Below are positions 26,069 through 35,173 of a stretch of 64,000 nt of DNA, piece by piece. The stretch's first letter is position 1. The number at the start of each line of letters is the position of its first letter. Both the position numbers and the translations under genes were made by a program. The notes beneath the pieces are model-generated. The model was not told the DNA's origin. It worked only from the letters and a program-made list of their open reading frames with translations, and did not search any database. Source of the stretch: Undibacterium parvum (GTDB lineage Bacteria; Pseudomonadota; Gammaproteobacteria; Burkholderiales; Burkholderiaceae_D); contig NZ_CP034464.1 of NCBI RefSeq assembly GCF_003955735.1, positions 4,526,001 to 4,590,000 of the forward strand, given 5' to 3'.

Positions 26069-27610
26069 ATGTCAAAAAAAATATCTGCGAGCATCTCCCC
26101 TATTGAAATAGTAGCGATGCGACGTCGTCGTTTTATGCAGTCGGCCACTACCCTGTTTGCGACTAGCCTGATCCTTCCATTAGCGGCGTGTGGTGGCGGT
26201 AGCGAAGCTGCCGCCAGCCCAGTAACTCCGCCGTCGCCGCCAACCCCGCCTACGCCACAACCACCCTTGCCTAGTGTCAGTTTTATGGCGCCAAAAGAAG
26301 GTGCAATCCATGCTGCGACCTGGATGGCTTATGGTGCCAGTGTCTCAGCCTGGGGCAATGGCGTCGGCACTGCCGAAGAGCGCGACCTGAACAACAGTCG
26401 AGTGCTTGCACGCGAAGACCTGATGCGTATTGCCGCGCAATTGTCGCGCTTTGAACCCGTAAAAATGCTGGTGGCAAATGACGCCGACAAGGCCGAGGCA
26501 AACGCATTATTGGATAAAGTTTTGGCAGGGACGGGAACACAGAACAGCTTAAACCCGAGTAAAACGATCACTAGTGACGGCAAAATTTTCAGCAATGGGG
26601 TAGCGCTGCCAGCGATGAATCGTAGCCGTATCGAACTGATCGTCAAAACCGACAATAAAGTCAATCCTAATCAGGGCGTCAACGATTTATGGACGCGTGA
26701 TGCGGCACCTGTGTTTAGCAAGGGCAGCGATGGCAAAGTTTACGGCATAGACTTTAATTTTAATGGTTGGGGCCAAGAGAAGCCGCGCACCGGCTTAAGC
26801 GGCTGGGTCAAAGATCCTTTGAAGGCCACCAATGGTGTGCGTGATCAAGATATAGACGGCGACAAAACCACGGCGGCATTCATCACTTCCAAACTCGGCA
26901 TTTCCTCTTTATCGACCTGGTTGACGATGGAAGGCGGTGCGATCGAAGTCAATGGCCTAGGCATGGCGGTGGTCGCTGAAAGCTGCATCATTAACAATAA
27001 CCGCAATCCGGGAAAAACCAAGGCCGATTTTGAGGCGGAAATAAAACGCGTGATGGGCGTCTCCAAGGTGATTTGGATACCCGGTGTGAAAGCCCAGGAA
27101 GTGACCGATGGACACGTCGATTTTTATGCGCGCTTCTCGAATGACAACACGCTATTTTTCAATTGGGATGGCGGCCTCAGTCTGGACGGCAAGAGCAAGA
27201 GTACCGATGGCAAAAATAAAGATGCGCTAGTCGCCTATCAAGCCCAAGTGGCGAGTTGGAGTGCTGCCGATAAATTAGCTTATTTAGGCTCGGCCAGCGC
27301 GACGCTCAATTTAATCGAGCTGCCTACGCCTTTGGCTTCAGTCAAAACTGCGATTGCGGCCCGCAATCCTGGTATATCCATGACAGAAAGGAAGAATTTC
27401 GATGACACCTTTGCGGCAGGATATGTCGGCTATTACGAAGCAAACTCGTGTATCTTGATGGGACAATTTGGCGATGTTGCTGCCGATAAGATCGCTTTTG
27501 ATAAAATTCAGGCGGCCTATCCTGATCGCATCGTGATCCAGATCGCCACCGACGGTGTCGGCAATGGCGGTGGCACCATACACTGCGCGACCCAGCAACA
27601 AATTAGCTAA
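26069..27610 (+). CDS. Tat-exported lipoprotein deiminase (agmatine deiminase family)
   Basis: A 513-residue deiminase homologue. MRRRRFMQSATTLFATSLILPLAACGGG combines a twin-arginine motif with a lipobox (LAAC), so the protein should be a Tat-dependent lipoprotein tethered to a membrane. A proline-rich linker (residues about 50-70, PPSPPTPPTPQPP) follows. It is longer than the other family members, with extra segments before LWTRDAAP and around DQDIDGDKTTAAF. Catalytic landmarks are TWMAYG, LWTRD, MEGGAIE, DGHVDFYARF and Cys in GGGTIHCATQQ. The truncated copy beside the transposase is its closest relative. Confidence 0.85.
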   Translation: MSKKISASISPIEIVAMRRRRFMQSATTLFATSLILPLAACGGGSEAAASPVTPPSPPTPPTPQPPLPSVSFMAPKEGAIHAATWMAYGASVSAWGNGVGTAEERDLNNSRVLAREDLMRIAAQLSRFEPVKMLVANDADKAEANALLDKVLAGTGTQNSLNPSKTITSDGKIFSNGVALPAMNRSRIELIVKTDNKVNPNQGVNDLWTRDAAPVFSKGSDGKVYGIDFNFNGWGQEKPRTGLSGWVKDPLKATNGVRDQDIDGDKTTAAFITSKLGISSLSTWLTMEGGAIEVNGLGMAVVAESCIINNNRNPGKTKADFEAEIKRVMGVSKVIWIPGVKAQEVTDGHVDFYARFSNDNTLFFNWDGGLSLDGKSKSTDGKNKDALVAYQAQVASWSAADKLAYLGSASATLNLIELPTPLASVKTAIAARNPGISMTERKNFDDTFAAGYVGYYEANSCILMGQFGDVAADKIAFDKIQAAYPDRIVIQIATDGVGNGGGTIHCATQQQIS

Positions 27611-27626
27611 TCACTTATTTAGCCTC

Positions 27627-27676
27627 AGGAGCCAGATAGACATCGCATGTTTGGTCTATCTGGCTCCTAATTTTTT
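27627..27676. terminator. Bidirectional terminator between convergent genes
   Basis: A perfect 15-bp stem (AGGAGCCAGATAGAC and its complement) with a 12-base loop is followed by AATTTTTT. It lies between the lipoprotein deiminase and the convergent MOSC-reductase gene. Confidence 0.88.
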
Positions 27677-27688
27677 CCATCTGCGTTT

Positions 27689-29425
27689 TTAAATCGCCAA
27701 CGTGACATCTCCCTTTGGAATTGCGCAACAAAGCAGGACTTCGCCCGCAGCCAGGCTGATCGCTGGTGCGCGTGGGTAGATTACTTCTCCTTGCAGTAAA
27801 GTGCTACGACACACTCCGCAGTGGCCATTACGGCAAGAAAAATTCGGGCTTAAGCCGCTACTTTCGGCCAATTCCAGTAGGGACATATCGCTGCTTTGAC
27901 TCCAATGAGCGCTACTGTCACTTTGCTGAAACCTGACGCTAGCGTCTGCCAGCTGCAACTCGCTTAGCGACATGCGCTTGGCATCAAATGACTCATGAAA
28001 AATCGCATGTGGGGCTACCCCTAACTGTTCTAGCATGCGCATCACATCGCGCTGAAAACTGTCAGGGCCGCACAGGTAATACTGGCAATCAGCGGGACCT
28101 AAACTAATCCATTTTTCGGCGAACCAGCAGCCGAGATCGGCCATTACGGATTCTATACACTGACTCGACAAACGTTGATCACTATCAAAATCCACCCCAA
28201 GAAGGCTATCTAGGCTGGGCTGGGTATGGATGTAATGGGTATGTAGTTGCGCATGCGCGGCCACCAGAGTGTCGACTTCCTGACGAAAAGCATGCGTCAC
28301 TTTATTCTGGGTGGAGTGGATAAAATACAGTGTAGGCAAGCGTTTATCTAGGCGTGCCAGATGCGCCTTTAACATACTCAGCATCGGTGTAATGCCTATA
28401 CCTGCACTGATCAATACCACCGGCACCGCGACCTCGCCACGCTTCAAGGTGAAATAGCCACTCGGTGCCATGACTTCAATTTGCATGCCAATTTGTAGTT
28501 GTTGGTGCAAGTAAGACGATGCCTCACCGAGTTCTTCACGCTTTACACTGATACGATAGCGTTGCAAGTTTTCGTCATAGCTGGAAATACTCCAGCACCG
28601 AGATATTTGTTTGCCATTTGGCAGAGTTAATCGACAGCTTAAAAATTGTCCGGCGCGATAGCCAGCCACCTGCTCACCAGGCACCGCTGGCGACAAATAG
28701 AAAGACTTGATCTGCTCCGTTTCACTGACAATATCGCTGACTACAAAATTTTTCCAGCCGTTCCAGCGATTGCGCTGTACGAGTGCTTTTTCTATTTGTA
28801 GATTGCGCGCGGCCACCAGCGCACTGAGCATTTGCTGGCCCATACCCGGAATCGCAATCAAACGATCAAGCTCTTGCGCTTCGGCCTGTGGCTGCATCAA
28901 GAAGCGCGCCAACTCCGGCACCGTGATGCTATCGTGTTGGCATGCGATATGCTGCACCAGCATACCAGCTTCTATCAAGCCGGTGCTGATTACCTCCAGA
29001 TAAAATCCGGTACGCCCAGAACTCTGAAACTTTGCCAGAAAACTGAGGGGCTGAGCGACCCGCCACAGAAAATTTTCACATGGGGCACGGCAACCCGATA
29101 CCTGCAGTAGCACTGGGCCTATCTGCAAAAAATCACCTATGCGCAGCTGGCTTTCGTCCAAACCCTGCAGACTTAAATTTTCACCGATGCTACCGCATTG
29201 CCAGGGCGTCGCCAGATCTAGCTCCCGGTTCCAGTAGGCATAATTTTCGGAGCAATAAGCGTACACCGCGTTTTTGTGGTTGGCTACCTGGTTACCCACG
29301 ATCCCGGTGTCGGTGACCTGCACCGTCCCCACCACTTGCTGCTTGATGATGGCGGTCTCAAAGCTGTATCCGTCCACGCTATAGGTTTGACTGATGCCAG
29401 AAAAAATTGCCCTTAGCTTGACCAT
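27689..29425 (-). CDS. MOSC domain-flavin reductase-ferredoxin fusion protein
   Basis: A 578-residue three-part redox protein. Residues about 1-215 resemble YiiM-type MOSC proteins (GSIGENLSLQGLDESQLRIGD, then the molybdenum-cofactor Cys region SGCRAPCENF). Residues about 235-470 are an FAD/NAD oxidoreductase of the ferredoxin reductase family (ISRCWSISSYD, SAGIGITPMLSML, YLCGPDSF). The end is a 2Fe-2S plant-type ferredoxin with C-x4-C-x2-C (CRNGHCGVC) and a later LLCC. Separate proteins YiiM and a reductase reduce N-hydroxylated bases in E. coli, so this fusion may be self-sufficient. The substrate here is not known. Confidence 0.85.
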   Translation of the reverse strand: MVKLRAIFSGISQTYSVDGYSFETAIIKQQVVGTVQVTDTGIVGNQVANHKNAVYAYCSENYAYWNRELDLATPWQCGSIGENLSLQGLDESQLRIGDFLQIGPVLLQVSGCRAPCENFLWRVAQPLSFLAKFQSSGRTGFYLEVISTGLIEAGMLVQHIACQHDSITVPELARFLMQPQAEAQELDRLIAIPGMGQQMLSALVAARNLQIEKALVQRNRWNGWKNFVVSDIVSETEQIKSFYLSPAVPGEQVAGYRAGQFLSCRLTLPNGKQISRCWSISSYDENLQRYRISVKREELGEASSYLHQQLQIGMQIEVMAPSGYFTLKRGEVAVPVVLISAGIGITPMLSMLKAHLARLDKRLPTLYFIHSTQNKVTHAFRQEVDTLVAAHAQLHTHYIHTQPSLDSLLGVDFDSDQRLSSQCIESVMADLGCWFAEKWISLGPADCQYYLCGPDSFQRDVMRMLEQLGVAPHAIFHESFDAKRMSLSELQLADASVRFQQSDSSAHWSQSSDMSLLELAESSGLSPNFSCRNGHCGVCRSTLLQGEVIYPRAPAISLAAGEVLLCCAIPKGDVTLAI

Positions 29426-29464
29426 ATCAAACCCTTTCGTTAAACACTTAGAAATTCAAACATG

Positions 29465-29552
29465 GTAGGCCGCTTGCGCATATTCCATGCGGGTTTCCAG
29501 CCTGCCTGGCCTGCAAGGCGCATGGAATATGCGCCTTGGCAGGGCTGCCTAC
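29465..29552. repeat. Palindromic repeat element
   Basis: Inner arms GCGCATATTCCATGCG (29476-29491) and its exact complement (29519-29534) and outer arms GTAGGC (29465) and GCCTAC (29547) form a long stem. Shared core words (GCGCAT-GAATATGCGC) relate it to the copies near 17004, 51883, 53394 and 55886. Confidence 0.8.
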
Positions 29553-29569
29553 GAAAAACTGAAAAACGT

Positions 29570-30694
29570 TTAGGCTAGTCTGGCTTGTGGCGCGCGGATG
29601 AAAGGCCATGCCAGTACGCAGGCCAAAATCAAGACTATGCTGATGCCGCTGGCACCGAAGTAATCGAGGGCGGCACCGCCCACGATAGGCCCCAGGATAG
29701 TGCCGAAGTTATAGCCGATCAGGGTTAAGGCCATGGCCGCGACTCTGCTGCCGCCACTAAAATAGCGACCCGCCACGATGATCGCGAGGGTATAGCCGGA
29801 GCCTACGCCTAGCGCCCAGATCGTCACCCCAACCGCCAAATAGAGCACCGGCAGTAAGGCCATGCTGAGCGCCCCTGCGACCGCCAGCATAATACATAAG
29901 TGAAAAACCCGGCTTTCGTGCCAGCGGTCGCAACAGTAACCGATAGGATACTGACTGGCGATATTGACGACACCGATCAAACTCATCAAGAGCGCCGCCT
30001 GCTGCGCTGTAAGCCCTTTTGCAACCCCTAATAAAGGGAACATTGGCGCTGCCAGTCCTTCCGAGAACCCGCCCAGCAATGAGGCCGAAAAAAGTAAGGG
30101 ACAGAGCCTGAGTATGTGCAGATACGACAGACTCGTTTCATTCGAGTCATGTGCCTCACTAGCAGGGTCGCTTAAGCCTGTCATCAGTAACAAGGCGCAT
30201 AGATTGCAGCCCATCATGATCAGAACACCGAATTGAAATCGGGCATTGATCAGCGCCACCAGTAGAGCAGCCGCTGCCATCGCCAAGCCGACAAAGGTCT
30301 CGACCAGACCGATGGTGCGACCACGTTGATCATCTTTGACAATTTGTGCCAACCACGACTCTGAGGCAACCCAGAAAAAACCATTACCCAGACCTATCAT
30401 GCTGGCCGCCGCCAGCCACAGCCAGACGTTATCGCTGACATACAGTAGCGCCGTCATCAAAAGATTGATCGCCACACCGACACGAAAGGCGCGCCCTACT
30501 CCTAGGTGGCTAGTGAGCTTGGGTAAAAATCCCATGCCCAACAACAGCATCGCGCTTGGCATGGCGACAAAACAGCCGATAAACAGGCCAGTTTCACCGC
30601 GCGCTTCCAGCGTCAAAGCGTACAGCGGGATAGATAGCCAATGGCTCATTACCACCAAGGTGGTGGCAATCAACAGTCGCGGGAATGCGAACAT
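29570..30694 (-). CDS. MFS transporter
   Basis: A 374-residue major facilitator protein with about twelve membrane segments and the loop GFLPKLTSHLGVGRAFRVG between helices 2 and 3. Its start is six bases after the stop of the nitrilase gene, so the two are co-transcribed. The family (YfkF/YcaD-like group) gives no firm substrate; export or uptake of an amine or amide linked to the nitrilase is a guess. Confidence 0.8.
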   Translation of the reverse strand: MFAFPRLLIATTLVVMSHWLSIPLYALTLEARGETGLFIGCFVAMPSAMLLLGMGFLPKLTSHLGVGRAFRVGVAINLLMTALLYVSDNVWLWLAAASMIGLGNGFFWVASESWLAQIVKDDQRGRTIGLVETFVGLAMAAAALLVALINARFQFGVLIMMGCNLCALLLMTGLSDPASEAHDSNETSLSYLHILRLCPLLFSASLLGGFSEGLAAPMFPLLGVAKGLTAQQAALLMSLIGVVNIASQYPIGYCCDRWHESRVFHLCIMLAVAGALSMALLPVLYLAVGVTIWALGVGSGYTLAIIVAGRYFSGGSRVAAMALTLIGYNFGTILGPIVGGAALDYFGASGISIVLILACVLAWPFIRAPQARLA

Positions 30695-30700
30695 GAGAAT

Positions 30701-31468
30701 CTATTCCTTAACATAACAGGGGTAACGCGTCTGGGCCTCTAGCGCGGCGCTTAAGTCTAAGTCGTAAGTGACGAAAGGCTGCTCCAGTGTGGTTTGCGCG
30801 ACGATTTCACCGTCGGGGCTCACTATCCAGCCCTGCGCGCAGGTATTTTCATCGGCATCGGGCGGCAAATGATTGGAAGTCAGTACCCAGGCACCACTAC
30901 TAAATGCGGCTGCCTGCGTCGCAATCTGCCACATCGCCTGATCGTCCGCCCCCGGATAATTGGCGCGCGGATTAACAATAAGCTGTGCGCCGGCGCGTCC
31001 GTACTGGCGTGCTCGTTCTAAAAACCAGATATCGGTGCAGATCAGCATGCCGCATTGGGCCTGCGCCGTAGCGAATGTCTTAAATTCCCCTGCCCCTGGC
31101 TGATACCAACTGGCCTCCCAAAAACCTGCTTCGTCAGGCAGATAATGCTTGGTATGTATATCTTGATGCTTGCCATTTTCGGTAAGAAACCCCCGATTAT
31201 GGCGGCGCCCGCCGGTACTCACTGGCCGCGTGCCGACGGTGGCGTAGGGCAAATCCATCAATTGGTGCAGATAGGCTTGATGCGTGTTCAGCGCTGCTTG
31301 CCATAGCTCAGCTTGATAATGTGGGCTGCCACATAACCAGGGCGAAAATGGCAGCTCGGGCAAGACCAGTAACTCACTTTGCGATTGCTGCAGGTGTACC
31401 AACAAGCGCTTCCATTGGGAGGGAAACTTATGCGTGGCGCTGGATAGCTCGCAGACCGTGACTTTCAT
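30701..31468 (-). CDS. Carbon-nitrogen hydrolase (nitrilase superfamily)
   Basis: A cytosolic C-N hydrolase of 255 residues with the E-K-C triad: Glu in VLPELPF, Lys in TKHYLPDE and Cys in GMLICTDIWF. The superfamily includes N-carbamoylputrescine amidase, omega-amidase and others. It is clearly different from aguB at 44359, so it may handle another amide formed in this cluster. It is coupled to the MFS gene. Confidence 0.78.
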   Translation of the reverse strand: MKVTVCELSSATHKFPSQWKRLLVHLQQSQSELLVLPELPFSPWLCGSPHYQAELWQAALNTHQAYLHQLMDLPYATVGTRPVSTGGRRHNRGFLTENGKHQDIHTKHYLPDEAGFWEASWYQPGAGEFKTFATAQAQCGMLICTDIWFLERARQYGRAGAQLIVNPRANYPGADDQAMWQIATQAAAFSSGAWVLTSNHLPPDADENTCAQGWIVSPDGEIVAQTTLEQPFVTYDLDLSAALEAQTRYPCYVKE

Positions 31469-31495
31469 AATATTCTGTTCTTCTCTGTTGAGTCT

Positions 31496-32668
31496 TCAAC
31501 GCACAAATTTACCGTCACGCCCTATCAATACCAGCTCGACAAATTTTGAGCCTTCATGATGCTTGCCTGAAAAACGTAGCTGAAAATCGCCGAGATCAAT
31601 GGGGCCCATACGCTCTGCCGTGTCGATAAATTTTTCTCTGCTTAGATCGCGCCCAGTTTCCTTTAGAATCGCCACAAAGCTCTTGGCTGCCATATAACCT
31701 TCCAGGCTAGTGAAGTCGTACTCGGTCTTGCCAACTTTTTTCATGGCCTTACGATATTCTTCAACGATCGCAAACTTCGGACTCCACGGTGATGGCACGG
31801 CGTTCGAGATGACGACACCACTGCCTTCCTTGCCCAATGCTTCCGAAAGTGCACGGGCACCGACCAGTGACAAACTATAGAATTGCCCTTTGTAGCCGGC
31901 AAGTCGTAGTTGCTTAATTAAAGTCGCGCTGGAGCCATAGGTACTAGCGAGCAAAATCACCTCAGGTTTTTTTTCCATGAAAATATTCACGGCCTGACGG
32001 ATATCAAAATCGTCTTCAAAATTGACGCTGGGTGGCACCATCGCGACGCAGCTTAAAGGCAGATTAATTTGTTTGAGCTCGGCTTTAATATTTTTGAGTA
32101 TGCCTAGGCCATCACTATCGTTTTGGTAAAATACCGCGACGTTGGCCACCTTGGAAATCGCCAGTTGCCTGACGATATACGCGGCCTCTTGTTCATAGCT
32201 TGCGCGCAGATTGAAGATGTAGCGATTAAACGGAGTGCGCAAACTGGCCGCTCCTGAAAGCGACCCAAAAAACGGTACTTTGGCTTTGGTAAACAGCGGA
32301 ATCGCCGCTTCGCTGGTGGCGCTGCCGACATAGCCGAACAGGGCGAACACCTTATCTTGTTCTATCATTTGCCTGGTGTTTTCTAGCGCGCCAGCCGCCA
32401 CATACATATCATCCTCTATTTGCAGTTCTATCTTTCTGCCATACACCCCACCTTGTGCATTGATCGCATCGAAATACAGTTTGGCACCAAAATTCATCTG
32501 CACCCCGAGAACGGAGGCGGCACTAGAGATGGCGGCTGATTGCCCTAGCAGTATCCGTTCAGCACTGACCCCATTCTCGGCCTGTACTGAAAGGCTACTG
32601 ACAAGCACTAAGGCGGAGATCAGACTACGGCATGTAAAAGCTGGCGTTACAGATGAAAATTTCAGCAT
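31496..32668 (-). CDS. Periplasmic ligand-binding protein (Peripla_BP_6, branched-chain type)
   Basis: A 390-residue binding protein of the LivJ/urea-amide class with a signal peptide ending in SVQA and the typical start ERILLGQSAAISSAASVLG...NFGAKLYFDAINAQGGVYGRKIEL. The matching permease and ATPase genes are absent here. Position within the putrescine genes suggests an amine or amide ligand; only that much can be said. Confidence 0.82.
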   Translation of the reverse strand: MLKFSSVTPAFTCRSLISALVLVSSLSVQAENGVSAERILLGQSAAISSAASVLGVQMNFGAKLYFDAINAQGGVYGRKIELQIEDDMYVAAGALENTRQMIEQDKVFALFGYVGSATSEAAIPLFTKAKVPFFGSLSGAASLRTPFNRYIFNLRASYEQEAAYIVRQLAISKVANVAVFYQNDSDGLGILKNIKAELKQINLPLSCVAMVPPSVNFEDDFDIRQAVNIFMEKKPEVILLASTYGSSATLIKQLRLAGYKGQFYSLSLVGARALSEALGKEGSGVVISNAVPSPWSPKFAIVEEYRKAMKKVGKTEYDFTSLEGYMAAKSFVAILKETGRDLSREKFIDTAERMGPIDLGDFQLRFSGKHHEGSKFVELVLIGRDGKFVR

Positions 32669-32730
32669 GTGTGAACTTTCGGTTTTGTAGGCAGAGCCTC
32701 CGGCCGGAAACCCTGAAACGCTAAATAGAG

Positions 32731-34224
32731 CTAGCCGATACGCATCCAGGTGGTTTTCAGCTCGGTGTATTTATCAAACGCATGCAGCGATTTATCGCGT
32801 CCGTTGCCTGACTGTTTATAGCCGCCGAACGGCACCGTCATATCGTCTTCGTCATAGGCATTGACATGCACAGTGCCGGCTTTGAGTGCGCGTGCAGTCT
32901 GTATCGCTTTATTTAAATCTGAAGTCCAGACTGCGGCTTGCAGGCCGTAGGGCGTGGCATTGGCCAGCCGTATTGCCTCCTGCAAATCGCTAAAGCCAAA
33001 CACCGATAAGACGGGGCCAAAAATCTCTTCGCGTGCGATCGTCATGCTACTGTCTACACCGTCAAACAGCGTCGGCGAGACGTAGCAACCACCACTATCG
33101 CTGCGTTGTTGCACTCCGCCTGAGAGCAATTTCGCGCCTTCGGTCTTACCCGCTTCGATGTAGCTCAAGACTGATTTTAGTTGTATGCCATCGACAATCG
33201 CTCCCATCACGGTATTCTCGTCCAAAGGGTCGCCGACCTGGAAGCTCGGCATCAAAGCCAGCGCTTTTTCCAGGAACTGCGCCTTGATAGACTCTTCAAC
33301 AAATAGTCGGGATGGCGCATTGCAGCTTTCGCCCTGATTAAAAAACATGGCACCGATAGACGAACGCACCGCGGCATCTAAATCCGGACAATCAGCACAG
33401 ACGATGTTAGCTGATTTGCCGCCCAGTTCGGTCCAGGCGCGCTTCAGATTAGATTCACCAGCATATTTAATGATCAATTTGCCGACTCTGGTGGAGCCGG
33501 TAAAGCCTATGCAATCGACATCCATGTGCAAGGCCAAAGCACTACCAGCCTCATGTCCGTAACCGGGTACCACGTTAAAAACACCGGCAGGTATACCCGC
33601 TTCTAAAGCGATTTCTGCCATGCGCAAAGCAGTTAATGGCGATTTCTCGGACGGTTTTAACACCACGCTATTGCCCGCCGCCAGCGCAGGACCTAGTTTC
33701 CAACTAGCCATGATCATAGGATAGTTCCAGGGCACGATGGCAGCCACCACACCAACTGGTTCACGCGTGATCAGCGCCAGCGCAGAGTCGGCAGTTGGGG
33801 CGATTTCATCATAGATTTTATCAACGGCTTCGCCATACCAGCGTATGCAATTGGCACTGGCCGGTACATCGACGCTGAGGCTGTACTTGATAGGCTTACC
33901 CATATCCAGGGTTTCTAATAAGGCCAACTCTTCACGATTTTGCAGCAGCAAATCGGCAAATTTAATCAGGGTACGTTTACGCTCTGTTGGCGCTAAGCCG
34001 GCCCAACGCCTATCGTCAAAAGCACTACGTGCCGCCACCACCGCTTTGTCGACATCGGCAACATCGCAACGTGCGACGGACGCCAGATTGCGCCCATCGA
34101 TAGGTGAAATACAATCAAAGACGGCGCCAGACTCGGCCGCCACACGTTGCCCATTGATGAAGGCACGGCCATCTATTTTTAGCTGAGCGGCACGCTCATG
34201 CCACTGTGTTGTTTGGATTTGCAT
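32731..34224 (-). CDS. puuC: Gamma-glutamyl-aminobutyraldehyde dehydrogenase (PuuC)
   Basis: An NAD(P)-dependent aldehyde dehydrogenase of 497 residues. It has PWNYPMIMASWKLGPALAAGN, the Glu site in ELGGKSANI and the catalytic Cys in NQGESCNAPSR. It oxidises gamma-glutamyl-gamma-aminobutyraldehyde to gamma-glutamyl-GABA in the Puu route, and can also act on 4-aminobutanal made by SpuC. It sits downstream of potGHI on the same strand; a hairpin separates it from potI. Confidence 0.88.
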   Translation of the reverse strand: MQIQTTQWHERAAQLKIDGRAFINGQRVAAESGAVFDCISPIDGRNLASVARCDVADVDKAVVAARSAFDDRRWAGLAPTERKRTLIKFADLLLQNREELALLETLDMGKPIKYSLSVDVPASANCIRWYGEAVDKIYDEIAPTADSALALITREPVGVVAAIVPWNYPMIMASWKLGPALAAGNSVVLKPSEKSPLTALRMAEIALEAGIPAGVFNVVPGYGHEAGSALALHMDVDCIGFTGSTRVGKLIIKYAGESNLKRAWTELGGKSANIVCADCPDLDAAVRSSIGAMFFNQGESCNAPSRLFVEESIKAQFLEKALALMPSFQVGDPLDENTVMGAIVDGIQLKSVLSYIEAGKTEGAKLLSGGVQQRSDSGGCYVSPTLFDGVDSSMTIAREEIFGPVLSVFGFSDLQEAIRLANATPYGLQAAVWTSDLNKAIQTARALKAGTVHVNAYDEDDMTVPFGGYKQSGNGRDKSLHAFDKYTELKTTWMRIG

Positions 34225-34305
34225 CTATTTACTCCATGACGGTAAGTCGCTAGCGTCTGCTCACTATGAGCAGCCTAGAAAAATTGGTTAGGTCTGGCAA
34301 ATCTG

Positions 34306-34332
34306 CGCGGCATGGGAAAATCCCATGCCGCG
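34306..34332. terminator. Hairpin between puuC and potI
   Basis: A perfect 12-bp stem CGCGGCATGGGA with loop AAA and its complement. The T-run is better on the plus side, so on the transcribed minus strand it may only attenuate transcription from potI into puuC. Confidence 0.6.
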
Positions 34333-34351
34333 TTTTACTAAGTGGCTATTT

Positions 34352-35173
34352 TCAAGAGGTGGCTAACTGCCTTAAGCGCAAGCGTTCTGCTCTCGCCATA
34401 TAAAAACTAGAAGCGATCACCGCGATGCTGACCACCAGGATAGTCAAGGCCGCCACTGCATTTACTCTAGGATCTAAGCCTAAACGGGCACGCGAGAAAA
34501 TCACCAAAGGCATGGTGGTGGCACCTGGTCCCGACAAAAATGCGGTGAGAACGACATCGTCCAATGACAGCGTAAAGGTCAGGAGCCAGGCCGAACCTAG
34601 GGACTGCAGGATATTTGGCAAAGTCACCAGAAAGAATACCTGGTGCGGCCGACACCCCAAATCCATGGCGGCCTCTTCCAAAGATTTATTCATCTCCCGC
34701 AAACGCGACTGTATGACTACCGTGGCATATGCCATCCCTAATAAAGTATGGCCTATCCAGATCGTGACCAAACCACGCTCCGGAGCACCAAACGTCTTTT
34801 GCAATGCCACCATAAATAACAGCAAGGACAGACCAATAATGACTTCGGGCATGACCAGCGGCGCACTGACCATGCCACTAAATAGAGTACGGCCAAAAAA
34901 ACGACTGTATTTTTCGAGTACAAAGGCGGCAAAAGTCCCCAAGATGACTGAGGTACAGGCGGTCATAACGGCGATTTTCATCGAAAGAATAAACCCAGCG
35001 ATGATTTCGCTATCCTGCGCAAGTGCGGTATACCAATGAGTAGAGAAACTGTTCCAGATCATGTCCTCCCTAGAGCTATTGAAAGAAAACACGATCAATA
35101 CCAGGATAGGGAGATATAAAAATAGATAGCCTATCGATAACCAGCTACGTCCAAAAAAGCGATATCCGTTCAT
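34352..35173 (-). CDS. potI: Putrescine ABC transporter permease PotI
   Basis: An inner-membrane permease of about 273 residues. The start at 35173 (MNGYRFFGRSW) overlaps the potH stop as ATGA. Six membrane segments and the EAA loop (EAAMDLGCRPHQVFFLVTLP) are visible. It pairs with PotH to form the channel of the PotFGHI putrescine importer. Confidence 0.92.
   Translation of the reverse strand: MNGYRFFGRSWLSIGYLFLYLPILVLIVFSFNSSREDMIWNSFSTHWYTALAQDSEIIAGFILSMKIAVMTACTSVILGTFAAFVLEKYSRFFGRTLFSGMVSAPLVMPEVIIGLSLLLFMVALQKTFGAPERGLVTIWIGHTLLGMAYATVVIQSRLREMNKSLEEAAMDLGCRPHQVFFLVTLPNILQSLGSAWLLTFTLSLDDVVLTAFLSGPGATTMPLVIFSRARLGLDPRVNAVAALTILVVSIAVIASSFYMARAERLRLRQLATS

Noticed and set aside
34425..35039. 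Plus-strand frame of 204 codons over potI
   Set aside because: It is the reverse frame of a clear permease gene and has no domain of its own.
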